Assembly: GCA_000413015.1 (NCBI GenBank)
Contig: KE332516.1
Span: 372,001 to 436,000 of the forward strand
DNA from: Treponema socranskii subsp. paredis ATCC 35535
Lineage (GTDB): Bacteria; Spirochaetota; Spirochaetia; Treponematales; Treponemataceae
Direction of reading: 5' to 3'
DNA length: 64,000 bases
Shown here: in pieces, positions 1-7,983 of the stretch
Numbering within the stretch: position 1 is the stretch's first letter
How the letters are laid out: every line of letters starts with the position of its first letter
Notes under the pieces: model-generated
What the model was told of the DNA's origin: nothing
Databases searched by the model: none
Seen by the model: the letters and a program-made list of their open reading frames with translations, nothing else
Translations under genes and position numbers: made by a program

Positions 1-518
1 CGAAGGGGCGCGAAATCCCGGACTTTTTAATAACCGTCGGAAGCGGCACACCGAGCGTCGTCATCGCCCTTGCGCTCATCATGACGATGACCGGTAAATT
101 CCGCATCAACATCTACAATACGATCGGCATCATGGTTATCGCGTACATGATCAAATACATGATGATGGGTATGCGCACCGTCGTATCGGCTTTTACGCAG
201 ATAAGCCCGTCGCTCGAGCACGCCGCTCAAATCGCGGGTGCGGGCTGGGTACAGCGGTTGAAAGACGTCGTGCTGCCGCTCATAAGTCCTTCGGTCGTCG
301 CCGGCTGGTTTCTCATCTTTATGCCCTGCTTTTACGAGCTGACAATGTCGACGCTTTTGTATTCGAACAGTACGAAAACGCTCGGTGTGGAATTGTTTAC
401 ATATCAGACTTTCCACAGCCAGCAGACGGCGTCGGCGCTTGCAACGGCGATCCTCGCGATCGTCATCATCATGAATACGGTGCTGAATAAATTGACAAAG
501 GGCAAATTTTCGATTTAG
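1..518 (+). CDS. ABC transporter permease, iron/thiamine type (5' end outside window)
   Basis: This is the C-terminal 171 residues of an inner-membrane permease; the frame is open from base 3, so the start lies upstream. The piece keeps the binding-protein-dependent transport loop region (EHAAQIAGAGWVQRLKDVVL, about residues 75-94 of the visible part) that docks on the ATPase, with hydrophobic membrane segments on either side. The sequence is of the FbpB/ThiP type, and the gene is followed 61 bases downstream by a matching ATPase. The most likely role is ferric iron uptake across the inner membrane, but polyamine, thiamine or phosphonate transport cannot be excluded because the binding protein is not in the window. 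Confidence 0.85.
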   Translation, partial: KGREIPDFLITVGSGTPSVVIALALIMTMTGKFRINIYNTIGIMVIAYMIKYMMMGMRTVVSAFTQISPSLEHAAQIAGAGWVQRLKDVVLPLISPSVVAGWFLIFMPCFYELTMSTLLYSNSTKTLGVELFTYQTFHSQQTASALATAILAIVIIMNTVLNKLTKGKFSI

Positions 519-579
519 CTTCAAGCGTGCAAGATGCTGCCCTTCCTGTAAAAGTTTTATCCATTAGTTAGGAGAAATT

Positions 580-1650
580 ATGTCAACGGTAAGTATTAAA
601 AACGTAACGAAAGTATACGACGATGAAACGGTCATCGATACGTTCAATGCGGAAATAAAAGACGGAGAATTCATAACGCTGCTCGGACCTTCCGGCTGCG
701 GTAAAACAACGCTTTTGCGCATGATAGCGGGTTTCAGAAAACCTTCGACAGGTTCGATTTCGATCGCCGGAAAAATCGTGTCGGACGATACGACTTTCGT
801 GCCGCCGGAAAAACGCGGCATCGGTATGGTCTTTCAAACCTACGCGGTATGGCCGCACATGAACGTATTCGACAACGTCGCCTATCCGCTGAAAATTCAA
901 AAACTGAAAAAAGATGAAATCAAAAAGCGCGTCGGTGCGATCCTCGAAATCGTACATTTGAGTCAATACGAAAAACGTATGCCGTCCCAGCTTTCAGGCG
1001 GTCAGCAGCAACGCGTAGCGCTCGGAAGAGCCCTCGTCGCCGAACCGAAACTGCTCCTCCTCGACGAACCGCTTTCAAACCTCGACGCCAAGCTGCGAGA
1101 AAGCATGCGCTTCGAAATCAAAGATATTCAAAAAAAACTCGGCATCACCGTCGTCTACGTCACGCACGATCAAGTCGAAGCGATGACGATGAGCGACCGA
1201 GTGTTTTTAATAAACAACGGCGTCGTACAGCAAGTAGGCTCCCCTCTCGAAATCTACCGCAATCCCGTCAATCAATTCGTCGCGAACTTTGTCGGAAAAG
1301 CGAACTTCCTGAAAGGGACGGTTTCCGGCGGCCGCATTTCGATCGCGGGAACGAATCAAAGCGTGCCGTATTCGGGAAAGCTTTCGGGAAACGTCGTGCT
1401 GACGCTGCGCCCGGAAAACGTAAAGATCGTTCCGTCGGGAGGAGATCTCACCGGCACGATTCAAAACATGTACTATCTCGGCAACGAAAACGACTGCCGC
1501 GTCGACTTGGGCGGCGTCTCCGTGCGCATCATCGCAGATCCGCACAGCTTCGATTCGCTTTCAGCCGGTCAAAAGATCGATATGAAAATTCAGGATGAAT
1601 TGGTATACGCCGACGACGGTAAAGACGATCAATATAAAATTTTGACGTGA
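580..1650 (+). CDS. ABC transporter ATP-binding protein, Fe3+/polyamine type
   Basis: This 356-residue cytoplasmic ATPase powers the permease encoded just upstream. Walker A is GPSGCGKTT (about residues 36-44), the Q-loop region is FQTYAVWPHMNV, the signature is LSGGQQQR (about 134-141) and Walker B is LLLLDEP followed by the H-loop VTHDQ. The last 110 residues form a TOBE-type regulatory domain, as in FbpC, PotA and UgpC. The start is supported by TTAGGAG eight bases upstream of the ATG. A 61-base gap separates it from the permease, so they are probably co-transcribed. Substrate assignment to ferric iron is inference from the FbpC-like layout. Confidence 0.88.
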   Translation: MSTVSIKNVTKVYDDETVIDTFNAEIKDGEFITLLGPSGCGKTTLLRMIAGFRKPSTGSISIAGKIVSDDTTFVPPEKRGIGMVFQTYAVWPHMNVFDNVAYPLKIQKLKKDEIKKRVGAILEIVHLSQYEKRMPSQLSGGQQQRVALGRALVAEPKLLLLDEPLSNLDAKLRESMRFEIKDIQKKLGITVVYVTHDQVEAMTMSDRVFLINNGVVQQVGSPLEIYRNPVNQFVANFVGKANFLKGTVSGGRISIAGTNQSVPYSGKLSGNVVLTLRPENVKIVPSGGDLTGTIQNMYYLGNENDCRVDLGGVSVRIIADPHSFDSLSAGQKIDMKIQDELVYADDGKDDQYKILT

Positions 1651-1654
1651 TAAA

Positions 1655-1697
1655 AAAGCGGGAGCCGCATCGAAGCGCTTTGCGGCTTCCGTTTTCC
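1655..1697 (+). terminator. Rho-independent terminator after the ABC operon
   Basis: The arms GGGAGCCGCA (1660-1669) and TGCGGCTTCC (1681-1690) pair with a single G-U wobble, followed by GTTTTCC. It lies right after the ATPase stop codon. Confidence 0.6.
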
Positions 1698-1708
1698 GCG
1701 CGCAGCTT

Positions 1709-1782
1709 GTTTTATCAGTGCGTAGGCTTTAATACTCCGGTGCCGCTTGAAGCTCCGCTGAGAGGCTGCGTCGGACTTGTTG
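1709..1782 (+). repeat. Dispersed repeat FYSCGGFN family, copy 1
   Basis: This approximately 70-bp sequence matches, in the opposite orientation, the copies at 35390-35460 and 63450-63523, and a degraded copy at 34470-34523. Its conserved core is GCCGCTTGAAGCT-CGCTG-GAGGCTGCGTC. Read on this strand it could encode a peptide like FYQCVGFNTPVPLEA, but no credible gene is seen here. It lies in the 292-base gap between the ABC ATPase and the amylase gene. Confidence 0.75.
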
Positions 1783-1872
1783 ATTTATGCCGAGTGCCAA
1801 GCCCCGCTTCCGCTCAAAAATTCGCCGTGAACGTATAGCGAAATTGTCGATTAAAAAAATCCGCAAAAAAAA

Positions 1873-1902
1873 TTACCCTTTTTTTTCATATCGTGTTATA
1901 AT
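1873..1902 (+). promoter_or_regulatory. Sigma70-type promoter of the amylase gene
   Basis: TATAAT at 1897-1902 is preceded by a weak -35 TTACCC (1873-1878) at 18 bases. The predicted start of transcription is near 1909, upstream of the GTG start chosen at 1943. Confidence 0.5.
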
Positions 1903-1942
1903 TGTACGAACGTATATCGAAAAAGTGCAACACGGAGATGCG

Positions 1943-4900
1943 GTGAAAATTTCGTACAATGAATTTCATGTAAGTAAAAAAGTCAGAGATCTCTGCCGCT
2001 TTAACGAAACGCTGTTCGCATCCTCCGGCAATATAATTTTCTCCGACATATATCAAGTACGCTCTTTCGCCGAAAAACTGAACGCGCTTTTCGATAAACG
2101 AAACGAACATGAAAAGCGCATTTCTGCAGGCGCACTCAACGCGATGGGTCTCATCGACGAAATATTTCACTACGTGTGTATGCTGTATCGAAGAGATGCG
2201 GCGGCAAAATCGTTCAGCAATCTTCTTGCAAAACTCGATGCCGAATTCGGCGCGGCGCAGATGGATGACTTTCTTTTATCGTTTATCGACGAGTTTCCGC
2301 CGCACGCCGTTTACATCGGTAAGATAAGCGCTCGAAACTATCTTTCACAAAGCGCATTCGATGAAGGAACAAAACGAAAGCGGACAAACCGTGAACAGAC
2401 GCTCGAAGAACTTATACTTCTGCACCTCGCAAACGAAAATCCCGCATTTAAAAAATTCGGCATTTTATTTGATGACACAAAACTCGCCCGCAATGTGCTG
2501 TACGCAAAGTCGTGGGATATTATTAAAAGTCATTTCGCTTTGCTTCCGCCGTTCGGACCGTTTCGGCACGATCTTATTTCCATGCTGAAAGAACCCGTCG
2601 TCTACAACCCCGAAAGTCTTAAAGATCAGCTCGATTATATCCGCACGCACTGGGCGACGATGCTCGGAGATCTCATCAAGCGTCTCCTCGCCGGCATAGA
2701 TACGATACAGGAAGAGGAAAAAGCGGCATGGCAAGGCGGAGGCGAAATCGAAGCGCTGCCGTACAGCTATGAAAATCTCTCAAAAGAATACGAGCGCTTC
2801 AGCGCGGACAGCGCATGGATGCCGCGCGTCGTACTCATCGCAAAGATGGTGCTCGTATGGCTCGATCAGCTTTCAAAAAAATATGGGCGCGCAATTACCC
2901 GCCTCGACGAGATTCCGGACGAAGAACTCGATACGCTTCGAGACGAAGGCTTTACGGGGCTTTGGCTCATCGGCTTGTGGGAGAGGAGCTATGCGAGCAA
3001 ACGCATAAAGCAGATCAACGGGAATCCGGAAGCGGCGGCGAGCGCATACAGCCTCTACGATTATGAAATCGCACACGACATCGGCGGCTGGAACGCGCTT
3101 GAAAATCTCCGCACGCGCTTATGGCAGCGCGGCATTCGGCTCGCATCCGATATGGTACCCAATCACACCGGCATGGATTCGAAGTGGATCGTCGAAAAAC
3201 CCGACCTCTTCGTTCAGCGGAAAGACTGTCCTTTTCCACAGTACACGTTCAACGGCGAAAATCTTTCCCGCGACGGACGGGTCGGCATCTATCTCGAAGA
3301 TCATTATTATACGAAAACCGACTGTGCCGTCATATTCAAACGGATCGACAACTACACCGGAAACGTACGTTATATCTACCACGGAAACGACGGTACGGGG
3401 CTGCCGTGGAACGATACGGCTCAAATCGATTTTCTCAATCCCCTCGCACGTGAAGAAGTGATGCAGGAAATCATCAAAGTCGCAAAAAATTTTCCGATCA
3501 TCAGATTCGATGCCGCGATGGTGCTTGCAAAAAAACATATCAGACGATTGTGGTACCCCGAACCGGGCCACGGAGGGGACATCGCGACACGGAGCGAAAC
3601 GTCTCTTTCAACGGAAGAATTCAACCGTGCGATTCCGAACGAATTCTGGAGAGAAGTCGTCGACAGGATAGCAGCCGAAGTTCCCGACACGCTGCTGCTC
3701 GCCGAAGCGTTTTGGATGATGGAAGGCTACTTCGTCCGCACGCTCGGTATGCATCGCGTCTACAACAGCGCGTTTATGAACATGCTCAAAAAAGAAGAAA
3801 ATCAAAAATACCGCGACACGATAAAAAATACGCTTCGTTTCGATCCGCAAGTGCTCAAGCGTTTTGTAAACTTTGTCAACAATCCCGATGAAGAAACCGC
3901 CGTCGCGCAGTTCGGCAAGGGCGACAAATACTTCGGCGTGTGTACGCTCATGGTTACGATGCCCGGTCTTCCGATGTTCGGACACGGACAGATCGAAGGC
4001 TTCGAAGAAAAATACGGCATGGAATATACGCGCGCATACCGGAATGAAAGTCCCGATGAAGGTTTTATAGCGCGGCACCGGCGCGATATTTTCCCGCTCA
4101 TGAAAAAGCGGCGGATTTTTGCGGACGTCGAAAATTTTTTATTTTACGATCTGTGGAACGAAGGCGGAGTCGATGAAAACGTATTCGCCTATTCAAACAG
4201 CGCGGACGGCGAGTATTCGATCGTCATCTACAATAACGCATACGAACGTACTGCCGGCCGAATCAAAGAATCCGTACCGTATGCGCTGAAAACGGGAAAC
4301 GGCGAAAACGATAAAATGCTCGTAACACGCACAATAGCCGAAGGCCTGCAGCTCGGCGATGGCGGCGATACTTACTGCATTTTCCGCGAACAGCGTTCGG
4401 GACTCTATTACATCCGCAAAAACGACGACATACGCGAAAACGGTTTATTCGCTTCATTGAACGGTTTCGAATCGCAAGTCTATACGGACATCCGTCAAGT
4501 TGCGGATACCGACACGCACAAATACAGCATTCTGTGCGAAACGCTTGCGGGACGCGGCGCGGAAGATTTCGATACGTTTTGGGAAGAAATCGAATACCGG
4601 GAACTGTATAAAGCGCTTGAATCATTCGCCGCTTTATTAATACCGAAAGTAAAAATGCTCTTATGTCCGGACGATAAAGCTTCGTATGAAGCGCGAACTC
4701 TTACCGAAAAAGCGCGGCAAATCACGGAAGAAGTAAAAGAAAGCGCTCTCGCATTTTATACCGTCGCCAAGCGCTTTGCGGAAAATGACGGCATTACGCT
4801 CTCTTCGCCCGAAACTCAATTCAAGCAATTTAATAAAATATTTCTCGCCTCCGTATCGTCGTATGGAAAATTATTAAACGGAAAATCTCCTCTCGAGGAC

Positions 4901-6016
4901 AATAAAAAATTATTAAAAACGAAAAATACCGATGATATCCTAGCCTGTTTTATGTTATCCGAAAAAAATCTTCCGATATTATTAATTTGTCTTGCGACGA
5001 TTGCGGAACTTGCCGCCCGCGGATGCGCAAAAAAATTTAATTTTGCACGAAAACTTGCCGAATATATAAAACGAACGGGATGTCCGAACTGTCCCGATCG
5101 AAATGAACTGATGAGAGTGATTGCACTTGCACCTCTTGCCGAAAAAACTGTATTATTAAAGAGATTGAAGACGGCGGCATACGATGCTGCTTTGTATTTG
5201 ATGCAAAGCGAAAACGCTCCGATGCTTTCGGGAAGCAATCTTTTCGACGGCATACGATGGTTTAATAAAGAACTGTCGGACAGCAGCTTGACATATTATA
5301 TCGCCGCTGCAACTTTGTATGCGCCGGATGAAAAGAAGGATTTTGTTCGCGCGTTGTATTTTCTTCTCAATGATGCTAAAATAAAAGCGTCATTTAAGTG
5401 CGAATTATTTATTAATCAATTCGCACCGAATAAAGGTTCTAAAGCTTTACCTCCCGTCGGGAAGAGAGAAGCTGCAAAGATAACGACTGTCGGTTTATCC
5501 GGCAGTAAGCACAAGGAGTTGACTATGGAGACAACCACGGCAAAAAAACCGGCTGCGAAAAAAACAACGGCTAAAAAGCCCGTTGCAAAAAAGACTGTTG
5601 CTAAAAAAACAACAACGAAAAAGCCGGCGGCAAAAACGACGGCGAAAAAGCCGGCAGTAAAAAAAGCGGCTGCGAGCAAAACCGTTGCTAAAAAAACAAC
5701 AACGAAAAAGCCGGCGGCAAAAACGACGGCGAAAAAGCCGGCAGTAAAAAAAGCGGCTGCGAGCAAAACCGTTGCTAAAAAAACAACAACGAAAAAGCCG
5801 GCGGCAAAAACGACGGCGAAAAAGCCGGCAGTAAAAAAAGCGGCTGCGAGCAAAACCGTTGCTAAAAAAACAACAACGAAAAAGCCGGCAGCAAAAACGA
5901 CGGCAAAAAAGCCGGCAGTAAAAAAAGTCGCTGCAAAAAAACCCGCGGCGAAGACGACTGCAAAAAAACCGGCAGTAAAAAAAGCACCGGCAAAAAAGCC
6001 GGCGGCAAAAAAATAA
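1943..6016 (+). CDS. Alpha-amylase family (GH13) protein, frame continuous with histone-like tail
   Basis: The product would be 1357 residues. I chose GTG 1943 because GGAG lies five bases upstream and a TATAAT promoter ends at 1902; the open frame runs further up but there it translates a promoter. GH13 landmarks: DMVPNHTG (first D about residue 403), the nucleophile region IRFDAAM (D about 523), acid/base LLAEAFW (E about 588), and region IV NNPD (D about 649), where the usual NHD histidine is replaced. The catalytic domain follows a long N-terminal region (about 1-300). No signal peptide is visible, so it probably acts on intracellular glycans or trehalose/maltose-type substrates, but specificity cannot be read. 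Residues about 1195-1357 are a lysine/alanine histone-like repeat with no stop in between; that part also looks like its own gene. Either a true fusion or read-through from a lost stop is possible. Confidence 0.75.
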   Translation: MKISYNEFHVSKKVRDLCRFNETLFASSGNIIFSDIYQVRSFAEKLNALFDKRNEHEKRISAGALNAMGLIDEIFHYVCMLYRRDAAAKSFSNLLAKLDAEFGAAQMDDFLLSFIDEFPPHAVYIGKISARNYLSQSAFDEGTKRKRTNREQTLEELILLHLANENPAFKKFGILFDDTKLARNVLYAKSWDIIKSHFALLPPFGPFRHDLISMLKEPVVYNPESLKDQLDYIRTHWATMLGDLIKRLLAGIDTIQEEEKAAWQGGGEIEALPYSYENLSKEYERFSADSAWMPRVVLIAKMVLVWLDQLSKKYGRAITRLDEIPDEELDTLRDEGFTGLWLIGLWERSYASKRIKQINGNPEAAASAYSLYDYEIAHDIGGWNALENLRTRLWQRGIRLASDMVPNHTGMDSKWIVEKPDLFVQRKDCPFPQYTFNGENLSRDGRVGIYLEDHYYTKTDCAVIFKRIDNYTGNVRYIYHGNDGTGLPWNDTAQIDFLNPLAREEVMQEIIKVAKNFPIIRFDAAMVLAKKHIRRLWYPEPGHGGDIATRSETSLSTEEFNRAIPNEFWREVVDRIAAEVPDTLLLAEAFWMMEGYFVRTLGMHRVYNSAFMNMLKKEENQKYRDTIKNTLRFDPQVLKRFVNFVNNPDEETAVAQFGKGDKYFGVCTLMVTMPGLPMFGHGQIEGFEEKYGMEYTRAYRNESPDEGFIARHRRDIFPLMKKRRIFADVENFLFYDLWNEGGVDENVFAYSNSADGEYSIVIYNNAYERTAGRIKESVPYALKTGNGENDKMLVTRTIAEGLQLGDGGDTYCIFREQRSGLYYIRKNDDIRENGLFASLNGFESQVYTDIRQVADTDTHKYSILCETLAGRGAEDFDTFWEEIEYRELYKALESFAALLIPKVKMLLCPDDKASYEARTLTEKARQITEEVKESALAFYTVAKRFAENDGITLSSPETQFKQFNKIFLASVSSYGKLLNGKSPLEDNKKLLKTKNTDDILACFMLSEKNLPILLICLATIAELAARGCAKKFNFARKLAEYIKRTGCPNCPDRNELMRVIALAPLAEKTVLLKRLKTAAYDAALYLMQSENAPMLSGSNLFDGIRWFNKELSDSSLTYYIAAATLYAPDEKKDFVRALYFLLNDAKIKASFKCELFINQFAPNKGSKALPPVGKREAAKITTVGLSGSKHKELTMETTTAKKPAAKKTTAKKPVAKKTVAKKTTTKKPAAKTTAKKPAVKKAAASKTVAKKTTTKKPAAKTTAKKPAVKKAAASKTVAKKTTTKKPAAKTTAKKPAVKKAAASKTVAKKTTTKKPAAKTTAKKPAVKKVAAKKPAAKTTAKKPAVKKAPAKKPAAKK
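5354..5382 (+). promoter_or_regulatory. Candidate internal promoter for the histone-like gene
   Basis: TTGTAT (5354-5359), a 17-base spacer and TAAAAT (5377-5382) lie inside the amylase frame, about 140 bases before the internal ATG. Downstream, GTGCGAATT (5398-5406) and AATTCGCAC (5418-5426) form a perfect 9-bp hairpin in the predicted leader. Confidence 0.4.
5525..6016 (+). CDS. Histone H1-like lysine/alanine repeat protein (nested, in frame)
   Basis: This is a candidate separate product of 163 residues, METTTAKKPAAKKTTAKK and onwards, made almost only of Lys, Ala, Thr, Pro and Val. Such KKPAAKK tracts are typical of bacterial H1-like proteins that bind DNA non-specifically and compact the nucleoid. 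A perfect AAGGAG lies six bases before the ATG and an internal promoter candidate lies upstream, which argues for independent expression. The preceding stretch (about residues 1165-1194 of the amylase frame) reads like an untranslated leader rather than a domain linker. The protein contains four copies of a 29-residue unit. The same frame is shared with the upstream amylase gene, so both a free and a fused form may exist. Confidence 0.65.
   Translation: METTTAKKPAAKKTTAKKPVAKKTVAKKTTTKKPAAKTTAKKPAVKKAAASKTVAKKTTTKKPAAKTTAKKPAVKKAAASKTVAKKTTTKKPAAKTTAKKPAVKKAAASKTVAKKTTTKKPAAKTTAKKPAVKKVAAKKPAAKTTAKKPAVKKAPAKKPAAKK
5597..5940 (+). repeat. 87-bp tandem repeat in the histone-like gene, about four copies
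   Basis: Copies start at 5597, 5684, 5771 and 5858, exactly 87 bases (29 codons) apart. The first three are nearly identical and the fourth diverges at its end. The period is a multiple of three, so copy-number change would keep the frame. Confidence 0.9.
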
Positions 6017-6035
6017 TCAAACAGTTATCGGCAAT

Positions 6036-6070
6036 ATAAAAAAGGCGGTGCATTGTCACCGCTTTTTTTA
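6036..6070 (+). terminator. Terminator, probably bidirectional
   Basis: GCGGTG (6045-6050) and CACCGC (6057-6062) form a stem flanked by A-runs on the left and T-runs on the right. It can end transcription from the histone-like gene and from the converging dus gene. Confidence 0.75.
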
Positions 6071-6087
6071 TTAACATATACGGTATT

Positions 6088-7071
6088 TTACGGCAGGCAC
6101 AGCAGTATGTCGTCCGCCTGCTTTTGAAAATAATCTCTGATGCGATTTCGCGCATCGACGGTGTCCTTTGCATTTTGCATCCGGGTTTGAAAATAATGCG
6201 CAAACGAAAAGCCGAGGCAGTAATACGTAAAAAACCGCTGCATGCGGGTTTTCCAAAATTCTTCCGGCTGATACTTTTCAAGCATATCGATAAAATCGAG
6301 GGCGAGCCGTTCGCGGTCGATCACCGCAGCGAAACTTTCGTGCCGCAAGTCGGCGGCAAGTTCGGCAAAGAGCCACGGTTTTTCGATCGCTCCCCGCGCG
6401 ATCATAATGCCCGATGCGTGAGGAGCGGCACGCAGGGCATCGTGCATCGAGTGCGCATCGCGCACGCCGCCGTTTAAAACGACGGAAACGCCGTCATCCG
6501 CATACCGCAGGGCAAGGCGTTCGACGTATTCCCATCTGAGAGGCGAACGGTATTTTTCTTTACTTGTGCGCGGATGCAATGCAAAAAGCGTTACGCCTTC
6601 GGCAACGAGCATATCGCACAATGAAAAAAAACGCTCGTCGGTAAAATGTTCGTCGCCGAGACGGAGCTTAACCGAAAGCCTTTTTCCGGATCCCGAAAGC
6701 GCATCCCGCACGCTTCGCACCATGAATTGTGTCTCAGAGACATCTTTCGAAAGCCATGCCGCCCCCGCCCCGCTTTTGATTATGTCCGGAGCCGAGCATC
6801 CCATATTGATATCGATCCCGATACCCGGAAGGCCGGCGAGCATGGAAGCTGCTTCCGCAAGGTGTTCGGCTTTCCGTCCGGTGATCTGCCACACCGTTTT
6901 TTCCGGCGCAGGATCGGGAATGACATAGTATTTTTCAAAAGGGCCGCCGTTGACGAAAGTAGCCGCGTTTATCATTTCGGAATAATATTCGTCGCAGCCG
7001 CCGAAGCGGTCGACGACGGAGCGGAACGCCGCATGAGTAACCGTTGCGACGGGCGCACAGATCAATTTCAT
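6088..7071 (-). CDS. dus: tRNA-dihydrouridine synthase
   Basis: This 327-residue flavoenzyme reduces specific uridines in tRNA to dihydrouridine using FMN and NADPH, in the cytoplasm. It begins directly with the FMN-binding strand (MKLICAPVATVTHAAFR), then has DINMGCSAPDI with the family's catalytic cysteine; the usual proline after GC is serine here. The motif KSGAGAAWL and the HPRTSKEKY region follow, as does VVLNGGVRDAHS, which binds the FMN phosphate. The C-terminal helical domain carries the FWKTRMQRFFTYY segment. Length fits the family. It converges on the histone-like gene with a shared terminator. Subclass (A, B or C) is not clear. Confidence 0.9.
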   Translation of the reverse strand: MKLICAPVATVTHAAFRSVVDRFGGCDEYYSEMINAATFVNGGPFEKYYVIPDPAPEKTVWQITGRKAEHLAEAASMLAGLPGIGIDINMGCSAPDIIKSGAGAAWLSKDVSETQFMVRSVRDALSGSGKRLSVKLRLGDEHFTDERFFSLCDMLVAEGVTLFALHPRTSKEKYRSPLRWEYVERLALRYADDGVSVVLNGGVRDAHSMHDALRAAPHASGIMIARGAIEKPWLFAELAADLRHESFAAVIDRERLALDFIDMLEKYQPEEFWKTRMQRFFTYYCLGFSFAHYFQTRMQNAKDTVDARNRIRDYFQKQADDILLCLP

Positions 7072-7226
7072 AGCGCAACTATATCACGTATTAAAAATCG
7101 GTAAAATAGCCCCGAAAACTCGATTTGTTTTCGGACTTGTGCAGACATCGAAACCGATCGAGACTGCGAACGCCGGTATTTTCGCGCTCAGCGCCCGTTG
7201 GAAGAGACGCGGAGAACGCATGCGCT

Positions 7227-7254
7227 TTTGCAAAAGGGACTGCCGTGCTACAAT
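7227..7254 (+). promoter_or_regulatory. Promoter placing transcription start at the CYTH start codon
   Basis: TTTGCA (7227-7232), a 16-base spacer and TACAAT (7249-7254) are followed by the ATG only five bases later at 7260. No Shine-Dalgarno fits, suggesting a leaderless message. Confidence 0.45.
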
Positions 7255-7259
7255 GAACT

Positions 7260-7940
7260 ATGTACGAAATCGAACTGAAAGCGCATGTCGAAAACCGCAG
7301 GGAAGTCGCCCGCGCGCTCGATTCTTTTGCCGAATACTCAGGCGCACTCACCAAGCGCGACACTTATTACCGGCTGCCCCTCGTTTGCGTGCCGACCGGC
7401 ACGGAGACGTCATCCTCGAAGCGCGCTGACATAAAAGTATATGCGGAGGAACAATCGCATATCGGCTGCCGCATACGGAAAACGGTCTATGAAAAAACGG
7501 GCGAAACAAAAATCACGTTTACGTATAAGCGAAAGGGATTGCGCAAAGATGCGGACGGCATCGCAATCGAAGTGAACGACGAAAAAGAATGTACGCTTTC
7601 CGAAACGGATGCGATCGAATCGTTTATTAAAGATGCGGGCGGCGGTATTTCGCACGTAAAAGAAAAAATTATTAAAGAATGGTATGCCGAAACGGAAGCG
7701 GGAAAAGCGCATATCGAGCTGTGTACCGTGCCGCCGCTCGGAGACTTTCTCGAAATCGAAGTGCTCGCAAAAGACGATACGCATACGAAAAACGCAAAAC
7801 GCGCGATCATGTCGATTTTCAAAAACTGCGGTATAGATGAAAACGCGATCGAAAGCCGCTATTACAGCGATATGCTCGACGAAAAAGCGCGGGCAAATAC
7901 GGCAAGCGGTAAACAAAACGCGGACGATACGCTCTGTTGA
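7260..7940 (+). CDS. CYTH-domain protein (class IV adenylate cyclase/ThTPase-like)
   Basis: This 226-residue cytoplasmic protein has the CYTH signature EIELK at residues 3-7, basic residues such as RKTVYEKTGETKITFTYKR in the middle strands and acidic ExE pairs (FLEIEVLAKD) late in the domain, which hold metal and triphosphate. CYTH enzymes act on triphosphates: class IV adenylate cyclases, thiamine triphosphatases or inorganic triphosphatases. The length and order match CyaB-like proteins, but which reaction is catalysed cannot be read. The gene starts five bases after a -10 box. The last 20 residues are low-complexity. It is followed by a DUF975 protein with a 43-base gap. Confidence 0.8.
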   Translation: MYEIELKAHVENRREVARALDSFAEYSGALTKRDTYYRLPLVCVPTGTETSSSKRADIKVYAEEQSHIGCRIRKTVYEKTGETKITFTYKRKGLRKDADGIAIEVNDEKECTLSETDAIESFIKDAGGGISHVKEKIIKEWYAETEAGKAHIELCTVPPLGDFLEIEVLAKDDTHTKNAKRAIMSIFKNCGIDENAIESRYYSDMLDEKARANTASGKQNADDTLC

Positions 7941-7983
7941 AGAAAGGCGCATTATCGTTTATCATCGCTTGGAGGCCGGAATC

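Noticed and set aside
1647-1838. A small frame after the ABC ATPase
   Set aside because: It spans a terminator and dispersed repeat copy 1, lacks its own ribosome binding site and has no similarity beyond the repeat.
5416-5853. A hydrophobic open frame antisense to the histone-like repeat
   Set aside because: The apparent membrane protein is only the reverse complement of Lys/Ala codons; no start signals.
5597-5940. Possible CRISPR array
   Set aside because: The units are contiguous 29-codon coding repeats without unique spacers.
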